Shown: positions 18,831 through 28,962, numbered from the stretch's first letter. The stretch is DNA of 64,000 nucleotides from Robiginitomaculum sp. (GCA_026982415.1 JALSHE010000001.1:52273-116272), one strand, 5' to 3'. Notes: generated by a model from the letters alone, not told the origin. Numbers and translations are program-made.

Positions 18831-19160
18831 CTAAGCTGTATCCATGTGCTCTGCTAGCCATTCGGATAACTTTGACTTGGTCATAGCGCCGTTTTGGGCT
18901 GCCACGACTTCGCCTTTCTTGAAGATCATAAGAGCAGGGACACCGCGAACATTATAGTTCAGAGCCGTATCCATAGCGTCGTCTATGTTGATTTTTGCTA
19001 TGACAGCCTTGCCTTCGGTTTCATTTGCCAGTTCTTCAAGAGCCGGCCCCATAGCTTTGCAAGGGCCGCACCATTCGGCCCAAAAATCGACTAAAACAGG
19101 TTTGTCATTGTTAAGGACATCGGTTTGGAAATTGGCATCGGTTACATTCACAGTTGGCAT
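18831..19160 (-). CDS. trxA: Thioredoxin
   Basis: General cytoplasmic disulfide reductase. 109 aa, normal length, with the active site WAEWCGPCK (Cys31, Cys34), the buried Asp (VDFWAE) and the cis-Pro loop GVPALMIFKKGE. The ATG follows AAGGAGCC. It sits 50 bases downstream of addA in the same direction and has its own terminator, a common arrangement in alphaproteobacteria. Confidence 0.97.
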   Translation of the reverse strand: MPTVNVTDANFQTDVLNNDKPVLVDFWAEWCGPCKAMGPALEELANETEGKAVIAKINIDDAMDTALNYNVRGVPALMIFKKGEVVAAQNGAMTKSKLSEWLAEHMDTA

Positions 19161-19210
19161 AGTGGCTCCTTGAATTTAAAAATCATTGCTATGTAAATAG
19201 CGACGATTCG

Positions 19211-22200
19211 TCAAGCGGACAAAACATCGCGCCAGTTCACTTTGTCGAGAAGTGCGTCTGAAAGCACCATCATATGCGGCCCGTCTGTCCATAGCAAAGC
19301 TGTACGGATAGTTTTGTCCGGATACAGTTCACGGGCGAGGGCGCGGTAGGCCGCCATTTGGCGCACATATAAAGGCGCGACATCAGCTTCGTCCTTGGGC
19401 GGAGGCCTATTGGACTTATAATCAACAATCCACACGCTGTCATCGGTGATACACAGGCGGTCGATTTGTCCGGACAGGCGGATATTATCCGGCAGTTCCG
19501 CCGCCCCGCCCGCCAAGGAGACTTCCGCCTTGGAGTCGGGCGCAAAGACGAGTGCAAAATCAGGGTTGTCGATGACGGCAAAAACCTCTGCACACAGTGC
19601 TTCTGCATCAGGTGTGTCTAAACCTTGTTTGCGCAAATAGGCGAGGGCGCTAGTGCGTCGTTTGTCGTTTGGCAATTGCGGTAATATTTCCAATAATTTG
19701 TGAATAAGATTACCGCGCGCAAACCGCAGATTGTCATCTGTCTTGGTCAAGGGGGAGCGCACTGCTTGTTCAGATGTATTGGCTTCTTCCGGTTTAACCA
19801 ATTGAGACGGCGATAAGAAACGCACAGACGGCGGCGGCGGCACTGCGGTCGTGCGTACCCAATCTGGTAAATCAATGTTTTGTCGAGGTGTTTCAGTGGT
19901 TTTTACTGCGGGTTTTGCAGGCAGGCCGTAGCGCAAACCGTCCCCGAACGGGGTTTCTATGGTGGAGACACCAGCCATGCCCCTTAAAGCCGTTTCAATG
20001 CGGTGGTGCCATGATGTGTCGTCAACCTTGCCATTGCTCTCGAAGCCACAGATCAGCAATCTGCTTTCTGCTCTTGTCAAAGCCACATAGAGTAAGCGCA
20101 TGGCTTCGCGTTCTGCGACGGCTTTAAGTTCGTCTTCAAGTTTTGTAAGGGCGTCTGGCGCAGTATTGCCGCTCATCCGTAAGGCGAATCCATCATCCAT
20201 TTTGAAAAATATGTTCTTGGATTTACCCACGGCCTGGGTGGTGTCAGGCAGAATAACCACGGGCGCTTCCAGGCCCTTGGCACCGTGGACAGTCATGACT
20301 CGGACTTCGTTTTGACCTGCGTCCATTTCGCGTTTTATGGTGGTTTCACTGGCTTCAATGTCGGCGATAAAACGTTGTAGAGACGGCGCGCCGTGTCGTT
20401 GGTGAGCCAGCGCACGCGAAAGGAATGCATCGAGCACATCTGCTGCTTCCGGGCCAAGGCGGGTATAGATTTTTTGGAGCATGCTCGGCTCGTCATCTTC
20501 CGGTACAAGTGCCAAAATACGCGCAAAAAACTCATAGGGAGCAAATTTTTCTGCCATGGATTTTATGCGAGCAAGGTTTTTGCGTTCCGGCCCGTCTGGA
20601 AGTGTTGCCCAAAGCGAACCCTTGCGCCCGTAAGCGACATCAAATAACCGCGCATCATCCCAACCAAATAACGGACTTTTCAGCACTTCGGCCAAGGATA
20701 AATCATCACTGGGGAGTAATGTGAATTTAGCCAATGATAGCATATCTTGTACGGCTATTGAATCCGTAAGCTTTAGGCGGTCTGCCCCAGCGACCGGTAC
20801 GCCTGCATCTTTCAAATTGCGAATGAGCGCCCCAAAAAACGCGGAACGCTTTTGTACGAGAATGAGAATATCAGACGGGCGTATGGGGCGGGTCGCTTCA
20901 AGTTTACGGTCAAAGATCGGTTCTGCGGTATCGAGCCAGTCTTTGGCTTGCATAGCAATCCCGTAGGCTAGTTTTTCACGGGATGAACGTGCATCCAATT
21001 TATCGACCGGGATTGGCGCCCACGAAGTTTCTGGTTCGCCGTCTTTCGGTTTTTGCGCTGCTGGCCAAAACTCGATAATGCCATCATCGCCCCGGTGCGC
21101 CTCGTGCTGGCCTTTATCGGATGCAGGTGGGAAAAACGATGCATCAAATGTTTCTAATATACCTTTGTTTTCATAGTATATTTGATCAACCAGCGCCAAG
21201 ACTTGTTTGGTTGAACGGAACGACATGGACATTTTTACGTCTTGCGTATTTGGTTGTTTCCTAGTCAATTCTTGAATTTTATCTAAAAACAACTCCGGTT
21301 CCGCGCCTTGAAAACCATAGATAGATTGCTTCTCGTCGCCGACAGCGAATACGGTGCGGTTCGTGGTGCCCGCACCCGTTTGGAAGAACTCGTCGCTCAG
21401 GGCATCTACAATATCCCATTGGGTGCGCGAGGTATCCTGGGCTTCATCCACAAGGATATGCTCAACCCCTTCGTCCAGCTTAAAGCGTACCCATTCACGG
21501 GCCTGGCTATTTATGAGCAAATTACGTGCTAGATAAATCATATCGCCAAAGTCCATCACCCGGCGCCGGGCTTTAAGGGCGCGGTATTTTGCGGCTGCCA
21601 AGACGCAAAGTCGGTAAGCCGCCTTGGTCAATTGCAATACATTTATGCCGCGTAATTTGTCCCGTGTGGCAACAAGGCGGTTGGCTTCATAACTTGGATT
21701 ATCTTTGTCATTGCCAAAGAATTGTTTGGCATAGTCGGATGCTTTGTTAGAAGCTACGGGCTTGAAAACTGTTTTTTCGCCCTTGCCAGAGCAAAACACT
21801 TGTAAGTAAATGTTAAAAGCCATGACGGGGTCTGGCTCTTCAAGGGCTTTTAATGCAAGTGATCCACGCCCTAAATCACGCGGGCCGCTGTCCATCATCC
21901 CGGCAGCGGCGGCGCGAATATTATCCAAATCAGAATGCGCCCAAAAATCTGCTATGATAGTTTCGGGTGTAGCCTCTGTATCCAAGCCGAGAAGGTCGGC
22001 TAGTTTATCAATGCCGCCTGTCTCCTGCCAATCATCGACCTTGTATATATTATCCATGGCCCAAATGTATATTTTATTCATGGCCTCGTCGTTTTTGATT
22101 GCGGAGAGTAAGGATATTGCCTGTGCTAATTCACCGTCAGGGTCGTCCACGGCTTCGGTCTCGATCTCTGTCCAAACCTGTTCTTGCAATTTGCGGGCAT

Positions 22201-22660
22201 CGCGTTCGTCTACGGCATCTGTACCGGGCGATATACCCGCTTCTAGGGGGAAACGCTTGAGGAGGCGCTCACAAAAAGCGTGGATCGTTTGTACTTTAAG
22301 GCCGCCGGGCGTTTCGAGCGCGCGGGCGAACAAAGAGCGGGCGCGGTTTAGGCTTTTTTGACTGCGCGGCCCGGATTTGTTCTCCAAAGTATTGAGCTTT
22401 TCGGTGAGCTTGGCTTCACTCATAATTGCCCAGTCACCGAGGGCTGCGAACAGCCTTGTTTGCATTTCTGAGGCCGCCGCCTTGGTATAGGTTAGGCACA
22501 TGATTTTATCCGGATTGGTGCCCGTGAGCAAGATGCGCGATACCCGTTCAACCAATACGCGCGTTTTACCGGAACCCGCATTGGCCGAGACAAATACGGA
22601 TGTGTCCGGCCTTGCCGCTTTGCTTTGCATTTGGAGGGCGTTTTTGTAAGCGTCGTTCAT
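19211..22660 (-). CDS. addA: Double-strand break repair helicase-nuclease AddA
   Basis: UvrD-type 3'-5' helicase and nuclease subunit of AddAB, the RecBCD counterpart that processes double-strand ends for RecA. 1149 aa. Helicase motif I is SANAGSGKTRVLVERV near residue 25; motif II is LVDEAQDTSRTQWDIVDAL; VGDEKQSIYGFQGA, VMTVHGAKGLEAPVV and RLLYVALTRAESRLLI follow. The C-terminal RecB-type nuclease has SGQIDRL and the catalytic DYKSNRPPP. Starts in a 4-base overlap with addB. Very long coding sequence without any internal break. Confidence 0.97.
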   Translation of the reverse strand: MNDAYKNALQMQSKAARPDTSVFVSANAGSGKTRVLVERVSRILLTGTNPDKIMCLTYTKAAASEMQTRLFAALGDWAIMSEAKLTEKLNTLENKSGPRSQKSLNRARSLFARALETPGGLKVQTIHAFCERLLKRFPLEAGISPGTDAVDERDARKLQEQVWTEIETEAVDDPDGELAQAISLLSAIKNDEAMNKIYIWAMDNIYKVDDWQETGGIDKLADLLGLDTEATPETIIADFWAHSDLDNIRAAAAGMMDSGPRDLGRGSLALKALEEPDPVMAFNIYLQVFCSGKGEKTVFKPVASNKASDYAKQFFGNDKDNPSYEANRLVATRDKLRGINVLQLTKAAYRLCVLAAAKYRALKARRRVMDFGDMIYLARNLLINSQAREWVRFKLDEGVEHILVDEAQDTSRTQWDIVDALSDEFFQTGAGTTNRTVFAVGDEKQSIYGFQGAEPELFLDKIQELTRKQPNTQDVKMSMSFRSTKQVLALVDQIYYENKGILETFDASFFPPASDKGQHEAHRGDDGIIEFWPAAQKPKDGEPETSWAPIPVDKLDARSSREKLAYGIAMQAKDWLDTAEPIFDRKLEATRPIRPSDILILVQKRSAFFGALIRNLKDAGVPVAGADRLKLTDSIAVQDMLSLAKFTLLPSDDLSLAEVLKSPLFGWDDARLFDVAYGRKGSLWATLPDGPERKNLARIKSMAEKFAPYEFFARILALVPEDDEPSMLQKIYTRLGPEAADVLDAFLSRALAHQRHGAPSLQRFIADIEASETTIKREMDAGQNEVRVMTVHGAKGLEAPVVILPDTTQAVGKSKNIFFKMDDGFALRMSGNTAPDALTKLEDELKAVAEREAMRLLYVALTRAESRLLICGFESNGKVDDTSWHHRIETALRGMAGVSTIETPFGDGLRYGLPAKPAVKTTETPRQNIDLPDWVRTTAVPPPPSVRFLSPSQLVKPEEANTSEQAVRSPLTKTDDNLRFARGNLIHKLLEILPQLPNDKRRTSALAYLRKQGLDTPDAEALCAEVFAVIDNPDFALVFAPDSKAEVSLAGGAAELPDNIRLSGQIDRLCITDDSVWIVDYKSNRPPPKDEADVAPLYVRQMAAYRALARELYPDKTIRTALLWTDGPHMMVLSDALLDKVNWRDVLSA

Positions 22661-25600
22661 GTTGCGCCCCCGTCATTATCGCCTAGCTTTGCCCATTCGG
22701 CACGGCGAGATAAATGGTCATAATCACCGTATTGATTTTCAAATTTGATACGTGGCTGGGCGTGATAGAGGCTTTCTGGCTTGTCGAAATGCGCAATCAA
22801 ATTTTGTAAAGCCTCGAACGCTTCACTGGCATATTCATCAGCATCTTTGGATCTGCACAAACTCCTGATCCGGTCGCTTTCTTTGGCCGCATTGGGTTTT
22901 ACATAGATGTAATCCGTGGCGTGATCTGCCGCGCCCAATATCCCGTAACCCATCATGACCCCCAGTAAAGGCATTTGCGGGTCAAAACCGACCTGTACTT
23001 CGTCAATACCGGGCACGGCACCTGTTTTATAATCAATAATTGCGGCCTCATCGCCTTTACGCTCGATGCGATCAACGATACCCGTTAAGATAAATGGCGC
23101 CCCGGATGTAGGAAATTCTAGCCGGGCTTTCTTTTCAATCTCGGTTGCTTGCCAGCCGTCTTGCTTGCGGCTGTCCGCCCAACCCACTGCCCATTCGGCC
23201 AGTGCATTTATCCGCACATTCATACGGGCAAAGCTGTGGTTGTCATAACCGACCTTGGCGAGTTCCTGCTTCAGCAGCTTGGCTAATTCTGCTGCATTGA
23301 CGCTGTCAACACTCTCCAATGCCCCATGCACAGCCAGGCCAAATTCTCGCCCACCCATGGTTTGATCAAGCGGGTCGAGGGCGCGCAGACCCAAAATATT
23401 GCCAGCATAAATCGCATAGGGGTCGCGTACCCATGTTTTGATTTGCGTGACCGATAGCCCGCGTTTTTTTGGCCAGCGTTTATCCAGTGGCGGGCAGGGC
23501 GCAGGACGCTTGGCCGGTGTTGGCGCAGTACGGCTTGTGTCAAGCGCCCGCGCCCATTCCAGCCAAGGTGTTTTCGGTTTGAGAACATCCTTCGCAGCAT
23601 CACCAAGTGCGCCCCGCACCAATGTTGTCAGCCGCCACAGCCAGCGAGACTGAACAGTCGGGCCATCGTCATTGCGTTCCGAACGGGTCAATATCACATG
23701 CGGTTTTGCTGCTAAGGCTTCGAAATCATGGGCAGCGAGGCCAAATCTTCGTTCCGGCGCGGACAGTCCAATGGTTTTGCGCATACCGGGTGAAAGAACG
23801 GGGTGCGGCGCCGGATGGGCTGGCCAAACGCCCTCATTCAATCCGCCTAGGATAATTGTATCGGCTTCTAACATACGGGCTTCGAGCGGCCCTAGAATTT
23901 GCAGGCGCTCTTCGGTGCCAAAACGTGGACGTGCAACCCGCCCACGCATGAGATGGGAAAGAATGCGCGCATAGGTATCGCCGCTAACAGGAGCAAGCAA
24001 ACTACCATATTCGAGCAATTCTTCTATCAATTGGGCGGATTTCTCGCCCGATTCTCCGTGCCATAAATGCGCAGCCCCTCCGGCCAGAGTTTCCAATAAT
24101 TCCGTATGGGCTTTTGCCAGTATTGTCGCATCCGCTTTCGTGTGTAGTAATTTGTTCAAAGGCGAGAGGGTGGTATGAAGTGTTTTGAAAAACTCAAATT
24201 CGTCTCGTAAATAGCTGCCCTTTTCAAATTTTCTACGCTTGGCGATAGTGTTCAATCGTTCGGCGATAGCATCGAATGATTTTGTCCGTGTGCCGCGCAA
24301 GGCAGCGGCTTCTAGCCTGTCCCAAGCCTTGCGGGTATTGCCCCCCATATTGAACAGGTTGTGCTTAACCAAAGCTGACAGTGCTATGGGGTCGAACGGG
24401 TCGTATGCGGCCTCAAGAGACAGCGATAAAAATGCGCCGTGTCCGGTTTCTTCAAGCGGTTCCCCGGCGGTGCTATCTACTTCGACATTCCAACGTGACA
24501 GCTTGGCGCGAACGCGTCTAGCCAATGACGGATCAGGTGTAACGAGGGCGCACGTCTTGTCTTTATGTTCTAAAGTTTCTCTCATGATAAGCGCAATGAC
24601 CGTGGCTTCTTCTTCGCTTGTACGGGCTTCTATGAGGGAAAGCCCGGCTAAACCATCACTTATAGCGCTACTTTCTCCAGTACTTTTGGCAATACGGGTA
24701 ATTCGAGCGGGCCAATCATAGGTCGAGTTGGCGGGAATGAGGGCATGGGATAAAATGCGGGCGCGCATGGCGGCCAATCCCTCAGTCTTGACGCCGGGCC
24801 ACACGGGGACATCGGCGCGGTCAACCCCCAACGTCTCCAACAAGTTTTTCAAGGAGGCTTGGGGGTGTTGGTCGTCGATTTTATCCCATACATCAATTTC
24901 GTCGATATGGGTATCGAGACCGGGGAGAACGATTAGACCAAGGGGTAGGGCGGCTACGGTTTTTATCAGGCCTGAGGTGGCTTTTAACGTACCAGTGGAA
25001 CCTGCAATAATCACAGGGTGACCGGGCGGGTTTGCTTGCCAAAGCTCGGATGCTTTCTTGAGAAGTGTCACCCGCCTTGCCATAGGCTCGGTCAGGCCGT
25101 TATCGCGCAAATATTGCGGCCAATATTTCGTAACGATTTTTGCAAATTCGGAAGCTGATTGGAAATGCTGCGCCAGAGTATCAAGCTTTTCGTCCAGCTT
25201 TGAGAAAGCACTTACGTCCAATTCTTCCATGGCTAAATCAGCCAAAAGTCGCGCCAGAGGTTCGGCCATTGCCAAGGCACTGGCCGCGTCCGGTTTGCTA
25301 CCTTCATGCTTCATTTTCGCGGCAACCAATTTGGCTAATTCAAAGCGGTGGCGGACAGAATCGATTGCAGGGGAGATTTCAAAATCTATGGTGCCTGTGG
25401 TGAACGGTGGTTCATTTTCGTCCATATCGGCGAGGGGACGCATGAGGGGTAACAGGGTTGCACGGCCATCTGAAAGATTGACAAATTCATCGGCCAAAGC
25501 GCGCACGGCGCGGCGGGTCGGGAGCAAAATAAGTGCTGTGGGTAAGGTATCGCCGAGTGACGACTTCAAACCTTTGGCAAGATTGCGCAAAAAAGGTGCG

Positions 25601-25662
25601 CCGGACGGCATTGTGTAGATACAAAGATTATTTGGTGTAAATAAGTCGTTGTATTTACTCAT
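22657..25662 (-). CDS. addB: Double-strand break repair protein AddB
   Basis: Second subunit of AddAB: a Chi-recognition helicase-like scaffold with a C-terminal nuclease that cuts the other strand. 1001 aa. The N-terminal LILLPTRRAVRALADEF replaces a proper Walker A, as expected for the alphaproteobacterial type. The nuclease region has GIVDRIERKGDEAAIIDYKTG. Only four Cys are present, widely scattered, so the CX2CX5C iron-sulfur arrangement of Bacillus AddB is absent. Overlaps murU-like gene and addA by 4 bases on either side. Confidence 0.93.
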   Translation of the reverse strand: MSKYNDLFTPNNLCIYTMPSGAPFLRNLAKGLKSSLGDTLPTALILLPTRRAVRALADEFVNLSDGRATLLPLMRPLADMDENEPPFTTGTIDFEISPAIDSVRHRFELAKLVAAKMKHEGSKPDAASALAMAEPLARLLADLAMEELDVSAFSKLDEKLDTLAQHFQSASEFAKIVTKYWPQYLRDNGLTEPMARRVTLLKKASELWQANPPGHPVIIAGSTGTLKATSGLIKTVAALPLGLIVLPGLDTHIDEIDVWDKIDDQHPQASLKNLLETLGVDRADVPVWPGVKTEGLAAMRARILSHALIPANSTYDWPARITRIAKSTGESSAISDGLAGLSLIEARTSEEEATVIALIMRETLEHKDKTCALVTPDPSLARRVRAKLSRWNVEVDSTAGEPLEETGHGAFLSLSLEAAYDPFDPIALSALVKHNLFNMGGNTRKAWDRLEAAALRGTRTKSFDAIAERLNTIAKRRKFEKGSYLRDEFEFFKTLHTTLSPLNKLLHTKADATILAKAHTELLETLAGGAAHLWHGESGEKSAQLIEELLEYGSLLAPVSGDTYARILSHLMRGRVARPRFGTEERLQILGPLEARMLEADTIILGGLNEGVWPAHPAPHPVLSPGMRKTIGLSAPERRFGLAAHDFEALAAKPHVILTRSERNDDGPTVQSRWLWRLTTLVRGALGDAAKDVLKPKTPWLEWARALDTSRTAPTPAKRPAPCPPLDKRWPKKRGLSVTQIKTWVRDPYAIYAGNILGLRALDPLDQTMGGREFGLAVHGALESVDSVNAAELAKLLKQELAKVGYDNHSFARMNVRINALAEWAVGWADSRKQDGWQATEIEKKARLEFPTSGAPFILTGIVDRIERKGDEAAIIDYKTGAVPGIDEVQVGFDPQMPLLGVMMGYGILGAADHATDYIYVKPNAAKESDRIRSLCRSKDADEYASEAFEALQNLIAHFDKPESLYHAQPRIKFENQYGDYDHLSRRAEWAKLGDNDGGAT

Positions 25663-26411
25663 GATTGCTCCATTTTATGTTTCTGAACAAGAACGGCTTC
25701 TGCGGCTTGGTGGGCTTTGGGGTCACCGACATGCATCCAAAACCCAGATAATATATGCCCATAGGCTTTCCGGCGCTTCAAAGTATTGTCCCAAACCTTA
25801 TTGCGAGAAAATTTCTCGACTTTGAAGGGTTTTGCCAGTTGAGGCTTAAATATCTCAACGCCTGAATAAAACCAGTCTGAACCATCATCGCCCGCACGGC
25901 TAATGCGACCGTCTTTGGCAAGTTTGAAATCCCCGCGCCCATCAAGCCCGAGTGTGGCAGAGCGGGAGGCTAATAAAAATAGCTCGTCCATTGTGTCTGG
26001 GTTCCATGTGCGAATCATACCGCCGAGTACATCTTCGAACCCGATCCACATGGCGTCTATATTACAAATGAAAATGGGGGCTTCGCCGAGTAATGGTAGA
26101 GCCTTGACCACACCGCCACCCGTCTCCAAAAGCTCTGCGCGTTCATCGGAAATAATAATTTCAGGGCCGACTGTGCGCTTGCGTAGGTGCGCTTCAAGAT
26201 CGTCTGCAAAGGTATGGACATTGACGACTGCCCGCTTAACGCCCACTTCGTGTAATCTATCCAATGTATGATCGACCAACATTTTACCGCCGACTTTAAC
26301 CATGGCTTTACAGGTAGCGTCGGTCAAGGGGCGCAAGCGCGTACCGTGCCCGGCAGCCATCACCATGGCCGTCGTAATCGGAGAGTTTTTTATCGGGGTA
26401 ACTTTAATCAT
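25659..26411 (-). CDS. murU: Nucleotidyltransferase, probable MurU (MurNAc-1-P uridylyltransferase)
   Basis: The ATG at 26411 overlaps the stop of the kinase gene (ATGA); a start 42 bases upstream is possible but would overlap more. 250 aa. The N-terminal nucleotide-binding signature AMVMAAGHGTRLRPLTDATCK with KAMVKVGGKMLVDHTL is followed by ICNIDAMWIG, the metal-binding Asp strand, and a product-side FYSGVEIFK segment. Together with the adjacent AmgK-like kinase this fits the anabolic MurNAc recycling pathway that bypasses de novo UDP-MurNAc synthesis in Pseudomonas and Caulobacter. Specificity for MurNAc-1-P is inferred from the pairing. Confidence 0.8.
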   Translation of the reverse strand: MIKVTPIKNSPITTAMVMAAGHGTRLRPLTDATCKAMVKVGGKMLVDHTLDRLHEVGVKRAVVNVHTFADDLEAHLRKRTVGPEIIISDERAELLETGGGVVKALPLLGEAPIFICNIDAMWIGFEDVLGGMIRTWNPDTMDELFLLASRSATLGLDGRGDFKLAKDGRISRAGDDGSDWFYSGVEIFKPQLAKPFKVEKFSRNKVWDNTLKRRKAYGHILSGFWMHVGDPKAHQAAEAVLVQKHKMEQS

Positions 26412-27469
26412 GTAGTTGTTTCTAACACATTGGGTGCAAATTCGCTGACCCAATCATGCATCTTGGCCAATGCAGGATGTGATATATCTCGGGTAAAGTG
26501 CTGTGCGACGCGCGGTATCATATCCAGGTAACGCTGTTTACCATCACGCCGTGCCAGGCGGACGAATATGCCGAGAATTTTGGCATTGCGTTGTGCGGCT
26601 TGTACTGCGTAGGCGGCACTAAATTTTTCGTCGTCCGGGATGCCTGCCTGCTGGCAGAACCTCGAAATTAACCCGCCAACCAGATCAATATCAACATCGC
26701 GCCTAGCGTCTTCTAGCAAGGATACCAAATCATAGCTTGGATGGGCTATCAGGGCGTCTTGGAAATCTATCAGGCCGATTTTTGCTGTTGCCTCACGCTC
26801 GGGAAGCCAGAACACATTGTCCGCATGAAAATCCCGAAGAGCAATGCCGTGAGCGTGGGCATTTAAATTGGTGAAAGCCTCAGCCCATATTTCGTACCAC
26901 GCGGCTTTTGCAGTTTCGTCGACGGCACTGCCAAATTCCGGGACATACCATTCCAAAAACAAGTCGGCTTCAGTCTGTAATGCCTGGGCATCATATTTGC
27001 GCACCAGCCACTGCGCCCCGCGTGCGCTCAATTGATCCGAAAAACTGCTGCGGTAAATTGCGGCGAGGCAGTCTATGGCGCAACTATATAATTCTTCTTC
27101 TTTGCCGGGGTCATCTGTCAGAACTTGGGAAAATAAATCGGCACCCAAGTCTTCGAGCAACATGAAACCGTTGTCTCTATCCGTAGCGAAAATACGCGGC
27201 GCAGAAAATCCGCGTCTGGTCAATGCTGTGGCCAGACATATAAAAGCGTCGGGGTCAGAGCCTGCCAGTTTGGCGGCTGTGCTATAGGGATCTTTGTGGG
27301 GCATAAAGGGCGCGTTCATAAGGACGAGCTGTTCTGCCCCCGTTCCTTCATTAGAGCGGGTTAGCCGTTCATAGGAACGTGAAGACGCATCGCCCGGGAA
27401 GGGGGTGCGCTTGGCATCGCCCCAACCATTATTTTGCAAAAATTGTACAATTAACTGCTCACGCGTCAT
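26408..27469 (-). CDS. amgK: Aminoglycoside-phosphotransferase-fold kinase, probable AmgK
   Basis: 353 aa, APH-type kinase. N-terminal lobe: GDASSRSYERL with ASSR as glycine-poor nucleotide loop. Catalytic loop ALRDFHADNVFWLP and metal-binding LIDFQDALIAHPSYDLVSLL follow in the C-terminal lobe. Such proteins next to a MurU-type nucleotidyltransferase are the anomeric MurNAc/GlcNAc kinases. It sits between tsaE (11-base overlap) and murU, and both overlaps imply translational coupling. An unrelated small-molecule kinase role cannot be excluded. Confidence 0.82.
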   Translation of the reverse strand: MTREQLIVQFLQNNGWGDAKRTPFPGDASSRSYERLTRSNEGTGAEQLVLMNAPFMPHKDPYSTAAKLAGSDPDAFICLATALTRRGFSAPRIFATDRDNGFMLLEDLGADLFSQVLTDDPGKEEELYSCAIDCLAAIYRSSFSDQLSARGAQWLVRKYDAQALQTEADLFLEWYVPEFGSAVDETAKAAWYEIWAEAFTNLNAHAHGIALRDFHADNVFWLPEREATAKIGLIDFQDALIAHPSYDLVSLLEDARRDVDIDLVGGLISRFCQQAGIPDDEKFSAAYAVQAAQRNAKILGIFVRLARRDGKQRYLDMIPRVAQHFTRDISHPALAKMHDWVSEFAPNVLETTT

Positions 27470-27914
27470 TTAGCCGGGCTTTCCAATCATTATTACCTGT
27501 AAGGACAGCGACCCGCCTATCATCTTTTCTGTTTAACGCAACCGTCAATTCACTGCCGTTCAATAATCCGTTAATACGTTCTGGCCATTCTATCAAGCAA
27601 ACCCCGTCGTCCAGTGCTTCTTCTATACCCAATTCCCAAACGTCAACTTCGTTCTTTAAGCGGTAAAGATCAAAGTGCCAGACCTCGAATTTTGGCGCGG
27701 TATAGGTTTGAACCAATGTATAGGTCGGGCTAGGAACCTCGGTATCCCCCATAAACGCGCAAATCAACCCGCGTGCCAAACAGGTCTTGCCGGCACCCAA
27801 ATCGCCTTTTAGCAATATAATATCTCCGGCGCGCAAAGAATGCGCGAGCCAGGCCCCCAGAGCTTGTGTCGCGGTCTCGTCGGCTAAATCTACGGTTTTA
27901 ACGATTCTATTCAT
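27459..27914 (-). CDS. tsaE: tRNA threonylcarbamoyladenosine biosynthesis ATPase TsaE
   Basis: P-loop ATPase that drives the TsaBD complex forming t6A37 in ANN-decoding tRNAs. 151 aa, the normal length. Walker A GDLGAGKT occupies residues 37-44; SPTYTLVQTYTAP and WHFDLYRLKN are family signatures, and CLIEWPERI follows. First gene of the tsaE-amgK-murU-addB-addA series. TsaB and TsaD are not in the window. Confidence 0.95.
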   Translation of the reverse strand: MNRIVKTVDLADETATQALGAWLAHSLRAGDIILLKGDLGAGKTCLARGLICAFMGDTEVPSPTYTLVQTYTAPKFEVWHFDLYRLKNEVDVWELGIEEALDDGVCLIEWPERINGLLNGSELTVALNRKDDRRVAVLTGNNDWKARLNDA

Positions 27915-28022
27915 ACACCTTGATAGGATAGTGCGGCTATGTGTTGCAAGTGCCGCAAAGCACTTGCAATTTAAATTTCCCTGATTACATACGCTTTGAT
28001 ACTAACACTATTCGGAGACATC

Positions 28023-28340
28023 ATGGCTAAAATTACTTTTATCGACCAAGCAGGCACTAAACGAGAGGTCGAAGCTAAAGCGGGACAATCTATCATGGAA
28101 GTGGCCGTTGCCAATATGATCCCCGGCATTGATGCGGACTGCGGCGGGGCTTGTGCCTGTGCCACCTGTCATGTTTATGTAGACGACGCATGGGCGGGTA
28201 AACTCAAACCTAAAGACGATATGGAAGAAAGCATGCTCGACTTCGCCGAAGAGGTGCAGGAACATTCGCGGTTATGTTGCCAAATTCTGGTGACGGACGA
28301 TATTGACGGTATTGTTGTCACTACGCCCGAGAGCCAATAG
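28023..28340 (+). CDS. 2Fe-2S ferredoxin, adrenodoxin type
   Basis: The ATG at 28023 (MAKITFIDQ) is preceded by CGGAGACATC; an earlier in-frame ATG at 27996 would add nine hydrophobic residues not found in the family. 105 aa. The cluster ligands are C40-X5-C46-X2-C49 and C86 in the RLCCQIL strand, the vertebrate-adrenodoxin/FdxB arrangement. Serves as electron carrier to Fe-S assembly, P450s or similar. Transcribed alone, divergent from tsaE. Confidence 0.95.
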   Translation: MAKITFIDQAGTKREVEAKAGQSIMEVAVANMIPGIDADCGGACACATCHVYVDDAWAGKLKPKDDMEESMLDFAEEVQEHSRLCCQILVTDDIDGIVVTTPESQ

Positions 28341-28513
28341 ACGATAGTCATCAGGTTACGGCTGTATCGCTCTGCGAGCCGCGCCCCCTATAGTGAAAAA
28401 TGGCCAAAAAACAGACTTGACCATAATGGATACTCTAGCATACAAATTTGTAGCTTTGAAAAGTGCCGATTTTCTGCTATCACCGCCCTATAAACAAAAA
28501 CTAGGGGATTATT

Positions 28514-28936
28514 ATGAATGCTTTATCATCAACACATATGGCTTTGCTCGGCTTTATAGGATTGTTTTTGGTGCTTTTACTAATCTTGGCGGGGCTTCGC
28601 ACGACGCTGACGCTTAACGGCACGAAAAAAGCCAATGATTTTGCACCGACAGGTGAAGATGCCGGAGACTTCTCACGCAGGCTGGTGCGGGCGCATGCCA
28701 ATATGTATGAATTTTTCCCGGTTTATGGTGGTGTTTTACTGTACGCAATCGCCACAGGGCAAACCGAGGTGACCAATGGTTTAGCGGTAATTTTTCTGGG
28801 CGCGCGCCTATTACAGACGGTCGTTCACGTGCTTTCCACAAGCATTATTGCCGTGCAGGTGCGGTTCTTCTTTTTCTTGGTGCAGTTCTTTATTGCGGCT
28901 TATTGGGTGCTTAAATTTTGCGGGATACTTGGGTAA
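28514..28936 (+). CDS. MAPEG family membrane protein
   Basis: 140 aa with four hydrophobic helices. The loop FSRRLVRAHANMYEFFPVYGG near residues 53-73 contains the Arg and Glu-Phe that in MAPEG proteins contact glutathione, followed by LGARLLQTVVHVLSTS. MAPEG relatives are glutathione S-transferases, peroxidases or leukotriene synthases; the bacterial role is unclear. TAGGGGATT precedes the ATG. Located in a separate unit from the ferredoxin, 173 bases downstream. Confidence 0.9.
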   Translation: MNALSSTHMALLGFIGLFLVLLLILAGLRTTLTLNGTKKANDFAPTGEDAGDFSRRLVRAHANMYEFFPVYGGVLLYAIATGQTEVTNGLAVIFLGARLLQTVVHVLSTSIIAVQVRFFFFLVQFFIAAYWVLKFCGILG

Positions 28937-28962
28937 GGAGAGACCTAGGGACTGTGTAGAAA

